From JACDBZ01 sp038233215 (lineage in GTDB: Bacteria; Chloroflexota; Limnocylindria; QHBO01): a stretch of 64,000 bases of DNA. This document shows, in pieces, positions 50,417 to 58,640 of the stretch. A program made the translations under genes and the position numbers. The notes beneath the pieces were generated by a model. The model had not been told where the DNA came from. It saw only the letters and a program-made list of their open reading frames with translations, and made no database searches. The stretch covers positions 59,174 to 123,173 of the forward strand of contig JBBSML010000004.1 of NCBI GenBank assembly GCA_038233215.1, written 5' to 3'. The stretch's first letter is position 1; each line of letters begins with the position of its first letter.

Positions 50417-50437
50417 ATCTGCTACCGCAGATGCGTG
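50403..50437 (+). terminator. hairpin terminator overlapping the small peptide gene stop
   Basis: GCGGTAG (50410-50416) pairs with CTACCGC (50422-50428) around a five-base loop. An outer CACGC (50403-50407)/GCGTG (50433-50437) stem extends it. It marks the end of a separate short transcript. Confidence 0.6.
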
Positions 50438-50460
50438 CGGCGCATCAGGCGACCGAACCC

Positions 50461-51045
50461 CTAGTGCCCGTGCTGGTAGTAGGGGTTTTCGCCTGCCCCG
50501 TGATCAGTGACGTCGACGATGGCCGTGATTGCAGGAACGGCAGCACGGACGGCCGTCTCAACTCCCTGCTTGAGGGTCACACTGACGGCCGAGCAGCCCT
50601 GGCACCCGCCACCGAAGCGCATGAATGCCGTCCCGTCCTTCACGTCAACGAGCGTCACCTGGCCGCCGTGTGAGCCGACGCCCGGGTTGATCTGTCGGTC
50701 GATGACCTCCTGGACTGCGCGAGCGATCGGGTCCTGCCATCCCTCGTTCGGGTTGTCGATGCGCAGCCCGCCGCCCACGACGGCCGGATCGAGCTCGATG
50801 GTCGCCCCCGCGAGGTCCGAGGCACTCGTCGGATCAAGGACGACCGTCAGCCCGTCGGAATCAACGGCCAGGTCATCGTCGGCGCGCTCACGAGGATCCT
50901 CGAGAGCGATCTCGTAGCGGAACTGGCGTCCCTCCTTCGCAAGGACGCGCACGCGCAGCACCGCGTCCGGAAATTCGTTGAATGCGCGGACGCCATCGAT
51001 CTTGGTGCGGGCGTCGGGGGTGATGGAGAGCAGGTTTGAAGTCAT
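50461..51045 (-). CDS. NfuA-like iron-sulfur cluster carrier
   Basis: Carries and delivers Fe-S clusters. The N-terminal 95 residues are a degenerate A-type (HesB-like) domain without the usual cysteines (LRVRVLAKEGRQFRYEIALEDPRERADDD). The C-terminal NifU domain has MRFGGGCQGCSAVSVTLKQGVE with the CxxC cluster site. Two-domain layout and 194 residues match NfuA. ATG 51045 is favoured by TACCAT (51053-51058) seven bases upstream; ATGs at 51054 and 51111 are less likely. It lies downstream of ligD on the same strand. Confidence 0.93.
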   Translation of the reverse strand: MTSNLLSITPDARTKIDGVRAFNEFPDAVLRVRVLAKEGRQFRYEIALEDPRERADDDLAVDSDGLTVVLDPTSASDLAGATIELDPAVVGGGLRIDNPNEGWQDPIARAVQEVIDRQINPGVGSHGGQVTLVDVKDGTAFMRFGGGCQGCSAVSVTLKQGVETAVRAAVPAITAIVDVTDHGAGENPYYQHGH

Positions 51046-51052
51046 CGCGGGC

Positions 51053-51058
51053 ATGGTA
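51053..51058 (-). promoter_or_regulatory. -10-like hexamer for the NfuA-like gene
   Basis: TACCAT on the minus strand seven bases before ATG 51045, no Shine-Dalgarno sequence. Confidence 0.45.
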
Positions 51059-51110
51059 CTGCGGCTTGGCATGCGCTGCCCGCGATGCCCCTGCCGGCGG
51101 CCGATGAACA

Positions 51111-53720
51111 TCAGCCCAGCGGCGGGAGCTCCTGGGCATCGGTGAGCACACGCGCGAACGGATCTCCGCGCTCGGCCAGGCGCGCGGGAGCATCACGGAT
51201 CGTCCAGCGATCCGGCCGCAACTCGGGGTCCTCGAGCTCCTCCCACTCGATCGGCATGCTGACCGGGGCTCCTGCCGCCGGGCGCGGACTGTACGGGGCG
51301 ACGAGGGTCTTGTTGACGGCGTTCTGGGTGTAGTCGAGGCGCGCCTTACCTCCACGCGCCCGTTTCGACCATTCCCAGCTCACGAGATCGGGCACGGTCG
51401 CGCCGATCGCGCGCGAGAGGCCTTCGACCCAGTCTCGCGTGTCGTTGAAGGTCGGGCCGGGATGGATCCGAATCCAGACCTGGATCCCCCGCTTTCCCGT
51501 CACCTTCGGATATCCACGCACGCCAAGATGGCCCAGCGCGGTCCGATACAGGCGCGCGAGCGCGACGACCTCATCCCACGTCGTATCAGGCCCGGGGTCG
51601 ATGTCGATCAGGGCGTATGACGGCCGGTCCGGGGTTTCGGTCGGCGATGTCCACGGATGAAGCTCGATGGCTCCCTCCTGCGCAAGCCACAGGAGCGTGG
51701 CCGGTTCCGCCGCGACCGGGTAGTCCTTGAGGCCTTCCGTCCCGTGATCGTAGGTCCAGCGCCGGATCCAGGTTGGCGTGTGCTTCGGCAGATCCTTCTG
51801 CCAGAAACCCTTTGCCTCAACGCCGTTGGGGAACCGCTGCACCGTCAGCCCTCGGTCCGCCAGGTACGGAACCAGCGACGGGCCGATGGCCAGCTGATAC
51901 CGCAGAAGGTCGCGCTTGGTGATCGGTCCGTCGTTGTCGCGGCCGGGAAAGAGCACCTTGTCCAGGTTGGTGACCCGCAGCTCGCGGCCGGCGACCTGCC
52001 AGATGCCCTCGCGCTCGATCGCGTCGAGCGCCGTGGCGGCATGGCCGGCGTCCGTATCGGGCTTCTGCATCGGCTCATCAGGCAGCTCCGATTCCGCCGC
52101 TGCCATTGCCTTCGAGGTGTCGACGGTTCGCTCACGCCGAACCGATGTCGGCGCCCTGCCGGCCTCGAGCCCCTTGTAGGCAGCCTGGCGCAGCAGACTG
52201 TCGGCGGTCCAGTCCGCGAATTCGACCCGGATGACGAGCTTCGGCTCGACCCAGTGAGCGCCCTTCAGCCGAGGAACCTCCTCAAGCACCGATGCATCAC
52301 GCGCCAGACCATCCAGCGTGAAGCGCAGCTCACGGCGGGTCCGCGTGTCGATCCCGCTGCCGACCTGGCCGGCGTGTGTCCAGCGGTCGGCCGTTCGCAC
52401 CGCGACGATCAGCGAGCCAAGGTCGCGATGCGAGCCTCGGCCCTCCAGCCAGCCGACCACGACCACCTCCTGCTCGCGGCGAAGCTTGATCTTGAGCCAG
52501 CTACGGGCGCGACGCCCGGGCTCGTACACCGACCGACGCAGCTTGGCGACGATGCCTTCCAGCTCCTGGCTGCGTGCCGCATCGGTGAAGTCGCGGCCGT
52601 CGCCCACCACGTGACTCGCGTACTGGACCAGCGGATCCGGGCGGAGGCGCGAACGCAAGAGCCGTTTGCGCTCCTCGAGCGGGACGGCCAGTAACGACTT
52701 GCCGTCAAGGTGGAGAAGGTCGAACACCTGGTAAACGACCGGCGCGGGCGGGCCGGGGCGCGTGGACCCAGCCGTGCGCCCGGTGCGTATGCCGGTCCGA
52801 TCCTGGAGCAGGCTGAAGCTGGGGCGACCATCGGCATCAAGTGCCACCACCTCACCGTCCACGATCGCTTCGCGCGCGTCGATCCACGAGACCGGACCGG
52901 CGAGATCGGGAAAGTAGCGAGCGGCATCCTGCTGATTGCGGGTCCACAGTCTCGCTCGGCCGTCGCGCACGATGGCCTCAACCCGGTAGCCATCCCATTT
53001 GATCTCGAACAGCCAGTCGGGATCGTCGAAGGCAGCATCCGCAAGCGTGGCCCGCATCGGCTCGATGAAATCGGGCATGGGTGCGTCCTGCGCGGCCGAG
53101 AGGTCGATCTCGTCGACGGGACTCGGCATCTGGATGTCGAATCGTGGCGCAATCCCGTCACGGACCTCGTCATTCGTGCGCCCGGTCTTAACGCTGCTCG
53201 GATGGTCTTCGGCGTCCCAGCCGGCGACCGCCGATTCGTCGCGCTTGTGGATGAGCAGCCACCGCTCCCGCTCCTCGTCCCCACCTCGGTTATCCGTCCG
53301 CACGATGGTGAAACGGCCGCGCACCTTCTCGCCGCGCAGCACGAACTTGATCTCACCGTTGCGCAGCGCGGCGCCCGGGTCCGGGGTCTCTGCCTCCGGT
53401 TCGTACGTCCCCCAGTCCCAGACGATGACGTCCCCCGCCCCGTACTGCTGGTCCGGGATCGTGCCCTCGAAATCAAAGTACTCGATCGGGTGGTCCTCGG
53501 TCCGCATGGCGAGCCTCCGTGCGGAGGGGTCGAGGGTGGGTCCCTTCGGCACCGCCCAACTGACGAGCACGCCGCCGATCTCCAATCGCACGTCGTAGTG
53601 CAGCGCCGTGGCCCGGTGGCGCTGGATGGTGAAGCGGCCGCTGCGATCGACCAGGGCACCCGGTGCCGGCTCCGGGGTTGCAGCGAAGTCACGCTTGCGC
53701 CGATATTCCTGGAGCGGCAT
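51111..53720 (-). CDS. ligD: multifunctional DNA ligase LigD (PE-LIG-POL)
   Basis: End-processing ATP-dependent ligase of bacterial non-homologous end joining; 869 residues. The 3'-phosphoesterase domain (about 1-170) has FTIQRHRATALHYDVRLEIGGVLVSWAVPKGPTLDP. The ligase domain (about 215-510) has motif I FEIKWDGYR with the nucleotidyl Lys and DGEVVALD. The polymerase/primase domain (about 570-869) has GIWQVAGRELRVTNLDKVLFPG, YALIDIDPGPDTTW with metal Asps, and TGKRGIQVWIRI. The order is that of the Pseudomonas-type LigD. ATG 53720 (MPLQEYRRKRDF) fits homology; the frame extends to 53903. No ku gene is in the window. Confidence 0.96.
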   Translation of the reverse strand: MPLQEYRRKRDFAATPEPAPGALVDRSGRFTIQRHRATALHYDVRLEIGGVLVSWAVPKGPTLDPSARRLAMRTEDHPIEYFDFEGTIPDQQYGAGDVIVWDWGTYEPEAETPDPGAALRNGEIKFVLRGEKVRGRFTIVRTDNRGGDEERERWLLIHKRDESAVAGWDAEDHPSSVKTGRTNDEVRDGIAPRFDIQMPSPVDEIDLSAAQDAPMPDFIEPMRATLADAAFDDPDWLFEIKWDGYRVEAIVRDGRARLWTRNQQDAARYFPDLAGPVSWIDAREAIVDGEVVALDADGRPSFSLLQDRTGIRTGRTAGSTRPGPPAPVVYQVFDLLHLDGKSLLAVPLEERKRLLRSRLRPDPLVQYASHVVGDGRDFTDAARSQELEGIVAKLRRSVYEPGRRARSWLKIKLRREQEVVVVGWLEGRGSHRDLGSLIVAVRTADRWTHAGQVGSGIDTRTRRELRFTLDGLARDASVLEEVPRLKGAHWVEPKLVIRVEFADWTADSLLRQAAYKGLEAGRAPTSVRRERTVDTSKAMAAAESELPDEPMQKPDTDAGHAATALDAIEREGIWQVAGRELRVTNLDKVLFPGRDNDGPITKRDLLRYQLAIGPSLVPYLADRGLTVQRFPNGVEAKGFWQKDLPKHTPTWIRRWTYDHGTEGLKDYPVAAEPATLLWLAQEGAIELHPWTSPTETPDRPSYALIDIDPGPDTTWDEVVALARLYRTALGHLGVRGYPKVTGKRGIQVWIRIHPGPTFNDTRDWVEGLSRAIGATVPDLVSWEWSKRARGGKARLDYTQNAVNKTLVAPYSPRPAAGAPVSMPIEWEELEDPELRPDRWTIRDAPARLAERGDPFARVLTDAQELPPLG

Positions 53721-53776
53721 CAGAACGGCAGCTCGAAGATGATCGCGGAAGGCGGCGAGGCGGAGGGCATCGGTCG

Positions 53777-53782
53777 TACGAT
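53777..53782 (+). promoter_or_regulatory. -10-like hexamer for pdxH
   Basis: TACGAT nine bases before ATG 53792, in the 71-base divergent gap to ligD. Confidence 0.38.
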
Positions 53783-53791
53783 ACCCGTCAG

Positions 53792-54391
53792 ATGCCGATT
53801 GATCCCGCGGCGCTCGACCCCGACCCGATGCGTCAGCTTGCCGGCTGGCTGACCGACGCAACTGACGCGGGTGCGCCTCTCCCGAACGCGTTCGCGCTGG
53901 CAACGGCAGATGACGAGGGCATGCCTTCGGTCCGGTATGTCCTGCTCCACGGTCTCGACGCCGACGGCCTGCGCTACTTCACGTACCGCGGCAGCCGAAA
54001 GGGCCGCGAAGTCGCCATCAACCCGTGGGCGGCCGCTGCCTTCTGGTGGGCGTCGCTCGATCGGCAGGTGCGCGTGAGCGGATCGGTCCGCCTGCTGTCC
54101 GACGCCGATTCGCTGACCTATTGGCGCAGCCGTGGTCGCGGGAGCCAGCTCTCGGCCACGATCTCCGCGCAGGGCCAGGAGGTCAGCAGCCGCGATGAGC
54201 TAGAAACGAGGGTCGCGGAGCTCGCGGCAAGGAGCCCGGAGGAGCTTCCGCTGCCGCCGATGTGGGGCGGCTACCTGATCGTGCCGCGCACGTTCGAATT
54301 CTGGGAGAGCCGTCCCGATCGCCTGCACGACCGGGTCGAATACCGACGTGGCGGCGACGGGACCTGGAACCGGCGCCGGCTTCAGCCCTAG
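53792..54391 (+). CDS. pdxH: pyridoxamine 5'-phosphate oxidase
   Basis: Oxidises pyridoxamine-P or pyridoxine-P to pyridoxal-P with FMN. The 199-residue protein has PNAFALATADDEGMPSVRYVLLHGLDADGLRYFTYRGSRKGRE and FWWASLDRQVRVSGSVRLL. The family C-terminus reads FEFWESRPDRLHDRVEYRR. The start ATG 53792 fits homology; the frame is open further into the ligD promoter region. It is divergent from ligD and upstream of the kinase gene. Confidence 0.95.
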   Translation: MPIDPAALDPDPMRQLAGWLTDATDAGAPLPNAFALATADDEGMPSVRYVLLHGLDADGLRYFTYRGSRKGREVAINPWAAAAFWWASLDRQVRVSGSVRLLSDADSLTYWRSRGRGSQLSATISAQGQEVSSRDELETRVAELAARSPEELPLPPMWGGYLIVPRTFEFWESRPDRLHDRVEYRRGGDGTWNRRRLQP

Positions 54392-54423
54392 GAGCCCCAC
54401 GGACGCCGGCCCCTGCCGTCGGG

Positions 54424-54429
54424 CATACT
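54424..54429 (+). promoter_or_regulatory. -10-like hexamer for the ribokinase-type kinase gene
   Basis: CATACT six bases before ATG 54436, no Shine-Dalgarno sequence. Confidence 0.4.
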
Positions 54430-54435
54430 CGTTCG

Positions 54436-55341
54436 ATGAGCGCCCACGTCGTCGTCATCGGCTCCATGAACATCGATCTCGTGGTGGTCGCCGACCGCCT
54501 TCCGCGGGCAGGCGAGACGGTGCTCGGCGGGCAGTTCGCAACGCACGAGGGCGGTAAAGGGGCAAACCAGGCGGTCGCCGCAGCTCGAGCGGGAGCGCAG
54601 GTGAGCATGGTCGGTGCGATCGGGACCGATGCGCACGGCGAGCGCGCGTTGTCGGCGCTGGTGGCCGAGGGTATCGACGTCACCCGAGTCCGACGCCTCG
54701 CGAACGAGTTGACCGGCGTCGCCATCGTTGCCGTGGGGCCGCGCGGCGAGAATCAGATCGTGGTGGCGCCCGGGGCGAACGCGATCCTGGAACTCGATGA
54801 CGACGATCGCATCCTCATCGGCTCGGCCGATTGCATTCTGACCAGCCACGAGATCCCGGCTGCAGCGATGATCAACGCGCTGCGCACGGCACAGACCGCC
54901 GGTGTCACCGCCATCCTCAACCCGGCGCCGGCGCGCGCCCTCTCGTCCGAAGTTCTCGCCCTCGGCCCGATCCTCACGCCGAATGAGCATGAGCTGGTCG
55001 TCGGCATCGGAAACGAGATCACCGGGATAGCGCTGGACGAGCTTGCAGCTCGCCACAGGGGACCCATCATCGTCACGCAGGGCCCGGCCGGAGCCCTCCT
55101 GGTCGACGGCCGACGGCGTGACCGCTTCGAAGGTCGAGTCCCTCCCGGCCCCGTCGTCGATACCACCGGGGCGGGTGATACCTTCTGCGGGGTCCTTGCC
55201 GCGTGGCTCGCCGCTGGGCACTCGATGGACGAGTCCATCGGCGCCGCGAATGCAGCCGGTGCCATGTCAGTCGGCGCTGCCGGCGCACGCGACGGAATGC
55301 CGACCCGCGCGGCCCTGGAGGCATTCCTCGGCCAGACCTGA
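54436..55341 (+). CDS. rbsK: ribokinase-type PfkB family sugar kinase
   Basis: Phosphorylates ribose or a related sugar or nucleoside. The 301-residue protein has VVIGSMNIDLVVVADRLPRAGETVLGG, HEGGKGANQAVAAARAGAQVSMVGAIG (PfkB signature 1), LTPNEHE, and the catalytic signature VDTTGAGDTFCGVLAAWLA with the base Asp. ATG 54436 has CATACT six bases upstream. No ribose transporter genes are adjacent, so the exact sugar is uncertain. Confidence 0.9.
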   Translation: MSAHVVVIGSMNIDLVVVADRLPRAGETVLGGQFATHEGGKGANQAVAAARAGAQVSMVGAIGTDAHGERALSALVAEGIDVTRVRRLANELTGVAIVAVGPRGENQIVVAPGANAILELDDDDRILIGSADCILTSHEIPAAAMINALRTAQTAGVTAILNPAPARALSSEVLALGPILTPNEHELVVGIGNEITGIALDELAARHRGPIIVTQGPAGALLVDGRRRDRFEGRVPPGPVVDTTGAGDTFCGVLAAWLAAGHSMDESIGAANAAGAMSVGAAGARDGMPTRAALEAFLGQT

Positions 55342-55435
55342 GCACCACTGACCAGTATCGAAACGCGCTTCGACTTCGGCACGCCATCTGCGTATCAGGG
55401 CAGCATTGATCTGCACCACACCCTGAAGGAGACCG

Positions 55436-55888
55436 ATGGACGCCATTTCCCTGCTCAAGGCAGACCACGACAAGGTCAAGAAGCTTCTCTCCGATGGCGA
55501 AGAGACCACCGAGCGCGCCGAAGCGACCCGCACAGACCTGTTCGCGAAGATCAAGGCCGAGATGCTCATCCACGAACGGATCGAGGAGGAGATCTTCTAC
55601 CCGGCGCTGAAGTCACATCCCAAGGCGAAGGACATCGTGCTCGAGGGCTATGAGGAGCACCACGTCGTCGATGAGATCATGGATGAGCTCGAAACCCTCC
55701 CCGTCACCGATGAGACCTGGGGTGCGAAGTTCAAGGTCATGAAGGAGAACATCGAGCACCACATCGAGGAAGAGGAGGGCGAGATGTTCAAGACCGCCCG
55801 CCAAGTCTTCGATGCCGATGAGCTCGACAGCCTCGGTGCTCGCATGGCGGAGCTCAAGGCGCTCGGCCAGCAGGTCGGACCGGCCTGA
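55436..55888 (+). CDS. hemerythrin-like (HHE domain) protein
   Basis: A 150-residue four-helix protein. It has DAISLLKADHDKVKKLLSD, EMLIHERIEEEIFYPALK, GYEEHHVVDEIMDELETL and MKENIEHHIEEEEGEMFKTA, which supply the His and Glu residues of a diiron hemerythrin-type site. It may sense or store O2, NO or iron. AAGGAG seven bases before ATG 55436 gives a strong ribosome-binding site. The next gene, with a His-rich N-terminus, follows in 34 bases. Confidence 0.92.
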   Translation: MDAISLLKADHDKVKKLLSDGEETTERAEATRTDLFAKIKAEMLIHERIEEEIFYPALKSHPKAKDIVLEGYEEHHVVDEIMDELETLPVTDETWGAKFKVMKENIEHHIEEEEGEMFKTARQVFDADELDSLGARMAELKALGQQVGPA

Positions 55889-55922
55889 TCGTCACCAGCA
55901 CAACCCGAAAGGAAGGATCACC

Positions 55923-56282
55923 ATGGGCCACGAGCACGACCACGAGCACGAGGAATCCCACGACACCAAGTCTGGCGAAGCGAGGGCCGACGAAGCCGGG
56001 AAGAGCTCGGGCGGGCTGACCGGCGGCGAGAAGTCGCTCAGCGCCGATGGCACGACGAGCGGTGGAGTCGGCAGCGGCGCGAACGCCGGTACCGGTGGCG
56101 ATGTGGGCAACTGGGACGAGGGTGGGTCCGGAACGGATGCTGGATCCGCGCCCGAGGACGAGAAGATCACCTATCCGGCCGGGACGTCCGCATCAGCGAT
56201 CGGCGATTGGAGCGCCCGCCAGTCCGGCAGCGGCCGTGAGTCGGACCCGGAGAACGCTGACAAGGGCGACGACAGCGCGTAG
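55923..56282 (+). CDS. small low-complexity protein with His/Glu-rich N-terminus
   Basis: 119 residues. The first 13 (MGHEHDHEHEESH) alternate His with acidic residues and could bind metal. The remainder is Gly/Ser/Asp/Thr-rich and predicted disordered (GGVGSGANAGTGGDVGN). AAGGAAGG lies about seven bases before ATG 55923, a very good ribosome-binding site, and the gene is close behind the hemerythrin gene. I recognise no family. A partner role for the hemerythrin is a guess from position and composition. Confidence 0.68.
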   Translation: MGHEHDHEHEESHDTKSGEARADEAGKSSGGLTGGEKSLSADGTTSGGVGSGANAGTGGDVGNWDEGGSGTDAGSAPEDEKITYPAGTSASAIGDWSARQSGSGRESDPENADKGDDSA

Positions 56283-56608
56283 AGCCCAGCGGGTCATCGC
56301 TCCCCGTCGCCTGAACCAGCGCGCCTTCTGGTTAAGGCCAGGAGCCCGTCGTCAATGTTGGGCCCGGAAAAACCGCAGACCCCTCCGGTGAAGACCGGTA
56401 GGGGTCTGGGTCATCTCATGGGAGTCATGGGCCCGAAGTCGAAGGATGGTACTGCCGCCCTGACCGCGAACTCATAACGTGTACGGCGACGCCCACGGCC
56501 TATATCACCTTTTAGGTTCGTGAGTAGCTGCGACAATTAGTGCGGGTGGTAGGATGCCGGAGCCTGGATCGGGACGCCACCAGCCGAAAACCGCGTCCGC
56601 TTCGAATC
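56283..56608. other. intergenic region with one hairpin, less GC-rich
   Basis: 326 bases without a supported gene. It holds the hairpin at 56376-56408 and an AT-rich stretch near 56500-56540 (TATATCACCTTTTAGG) that may contain the promoter of the transporter gene, though I could not fix one. No tRNA or recognised riboswitch motif is seen. Confidence 0.6.
56376..56408. terminator. long hairpin, possible bidirectional terminator
   Basis: A 14-bp stem with one bulged base: CAGACCCCT/AGGGGTCTG outside and CCGGT/ACCGG inside, loop GAAG. An A5 run precedes it at 56368-56372, which would be a U-run for minus-strand transcripts; no U-run follows on the plus strand. Confidence 0.5.
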
Positions 56609-57607
56609 ATGAGAGCGATTTCGATGCGGATCGACCCTGGCGTCCGACCAGCCATTGTTGCGGCGCTCTATCTCACGATCTCCGAACTCGGCCTGTATGA
56701 GGCCGCTGCCATCTTCGGGGCTTTTCCGACCTACGTCGCCCGCTTCATCATCATGACGGGCGCCTGCTTCGCCGCCTTCGCCTACCTTCGTCAGCCCGCC
56801 CCGTCGTTGCGAAACCTGACGGTCGTGCCCTACCTGATCCGGAGCCTGCTGTTCGCCACGACGACGGTGCTGCTGATCTTGGCCTTCAGCACCAGTCCGA
56901 GCCTCAATCACACCTACACGATATTCATGCTCCATATCGGTGCGGCGTGCCTCATCGCGCGTCTTCCTCTACCGCTGAGGGAGCCACTGACGAAGGGCAA
57001 TCGATGGGATTGGCCCTTTGCGCTCGGAATCGTTGTGCTTCTGATCGGCATTTATCTGTATCACTTTGTGGCGGCTGAACCGGACCCAGACCCGGAAGTA
57101 GCTGCGGCCGGCTTTCGCGCGACCGTGTACGCAGCGATGGCTGCGATCTCGTTCGCCGCAAGCAGCATCATGGTTACGGTCTTCAAGCGGGAGACGGTTC
57201 AAGGAGTCGACGGGCGTGCGTTAAGTTCGCTGGAACTGACATTCCTGGGTTCAATCGTCGCCCTGATGGTGGCGCCAGTCATTGCCGTCCTGCTCCAGGT
57301 GTCGATGGCACCGGACGCTATCGTTTCCGTTCAGCCCACCGCCGCGCTCGCGTTTTTGTTCTGGGGCGTTGTCGCGGGAACGCTGTCTCTCCCCGCAAAC
57401 ACCTTGCTTATCTCAGCGTTCGACAAGACGTCGAACCCTGCCCTTGTGTCCTCAATGGACGCCCTGGTCATCGTGTTCGCGCTCGTGCCCGACCTGCTGT
57501 GGCACGGCACACCCGCTTCGTCCCTCATCGGGACCAAGGGCATCGGCCTTGCGCTGATCCTGGGAGGCGGTGCCTGGGCGATCTACAGAGACGCCAAGCA
57601 CTCGTAG
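56609..57607 (+). CDS. EamA-like (DMT superfamily) membrane transporter
   Basis: About 332 residues with nine to ten hydrophobic helices in two halves, the layout of drug/metabolite transporters. The first half begins MRIDPGVRPAIVAALYLTISELGLYEAAA and the second FRATVYAAMAAISFAASSIMVTVFKRE. The start is ATG 56609 or ATG 56624; the frame is open from 56540. By hand counting of three 60-base lines this gene is about 50-60% GC, visibly below its neighbours. It lies directly before a gene remnant that begins without a start codon. Together these suggest horizontal arrival. Substrate unknown. Confidence 0.8.
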   Translation: MRAISMRIDPGVRPAIVAALYLTISELGLYEAAAIFGAFPTYVARFIIMTGACFAAFAYLRQPAPSLRNLTVVPYLIRSLLFATTTVLLILAFSTSPSLNHTYTIFMLHIGAACLIARLPLPLREPLTKGNRWDWPFALGIVVLLIGIYLYHFVAAEPDPDPEVAAAGFRATVYAAMAAISFAASSIMVTVFKRETVQGVDGRALSSLELTFLGSIVALMVAPVIAVLLQVSMAPDAIVSVQPTAALAFLFWGVVAGTLSLPANTLLISAFDKTSNPALVSSMDALVIVFALVPDLLWHGTPASSLIGTKGIGLALILGGGAWAIYRDAKHS

Positions 57608-57704
57608 CCCGCGAGCACGTATCGCACTCACGGTCAAACTGGAGACCCGGTGCTGGGCGTATGGGCGCATCATTCAGTCAGCGGTTATATCACTAGCGCC
57701 ATAA

Positions 57705-58369
57705 CGGCTGACGCCGCGCGAACCCGGCGAGGCGCTCACCTTCCAGGTACAGCTCATCGGCGCTCGCTCGTGGGCCTTCGGCTTCGAGGGTGCCCACGCT
57801 TCGAAGGTCGTACTGGATCCGGCCCCGATGCCGGAAAGCGGCCTCGAGTTCGGCGTCACCATCGCCGAGCCGGCCGACGGCTCGACGGTGACCGAGGGCC
57901 AGCCCGTGACGGCGGGTGGCAGCTACGCCTCCCGGACCTCGGCGCCGATCCGACGGGCGCCGGTGGCCACTCGACGACCGAGCGGGTCGAGGTGTCCGTG
58001 GACGACCCGTCCTTCGGCTCCCCGATCCAGGCAACCCTCGACGGGGCAAGCTCCACGTGGAGCGCCCCCCTCGGCGAGCTGGCTCGCGGCGAGCACACGA
58101 TGTACGCCCGTGCCGTCCGCGACGGTACGTCGTCGGAGGTGGCATCGTCGACCTTCACGGTCGCGTCGCCGGCGACCGTGCAGTGGCAGATCGTTGCACG
58201 CAATGGCCCGACCGATCCTGCGGCCTGGCAGACGGCCAGTGGATTCGAGAGCTGGAGCTTCGGGTTCGATACCGCCGCCTATAGCAGGGGCACGCACACG
58301 ATCGTCACCCGGGTCGTCCACGGCGACGTCGACCTTGCCCGCAAGACCGCGTCGGTGAAGTTCAACTAG
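57705..58369 (+). pseudogene. 3' remnant of a secreted Ig-like-domain protein, frameshifted
   Basis: The frame opens after a TAA at 57702 without any start codon and reads GEALTFQVQLIGARSWAFGFEGAHASKVVLDPAPMPESGLEFGVTIAEPADGSTVTEGQPVTAGGSYAS, which is the middle of an extracellular multi-domain protein. At 57930-57933 (TCCC) the frame is lost. Adding one C gives SPDLGADPTGAGGHSTTERVEVSVDDPSFG and continues through an Ig-like repeat (STWSAPLGELARGEHTMYARAVRDGTSSEVASSTFTV) to the stop at 58369. So the 5' part is missing and a one-base loss lies inside. Such modules occur in secreted peptidases and glycosidases. Confidence 0.7.
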
Positions 58370-58640
58370 ACCGATCCGTCGTTGTCAGCACGGCCAATGA
58401 CGGCCGCCTCCCGGTCCGCCGGGGAGCGGCCGGGCCCAGAAGCAGCCGCCCTCTTCCACCCATGGCCGTCCGATGCGCCTGCGCCTGCGCTCCGCCGCCC
58501 GGCGACGCCTCGAGTCCCTCGATCCCGGGTCGCTCGTCTGGCGACACCCACTCATCAGCGTCGTCGGCCGTGTCCCTCGATCACGTTGACCCTCCGCGCG
58601 CGGAACGGCGATACTCGCCTCGCGATAGGAGTCATGCCCT

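Noticed and set aside
56376..56460. Riboswitch upstream of the DMT transporter
   Set aside because: The hairpin has no match to riboswitch cores I know (guanidine, cobalamin, TPP) and is about 200 bases before the gene; treated as terminator-like.
58370..58640. Small ORFs in the gap before the cyclase gene
   Set aside because: All are short, Arg/Pro/Ala-rich and without ribosome-binding site or -10 hexamer; I see nothing supportable in this gap.
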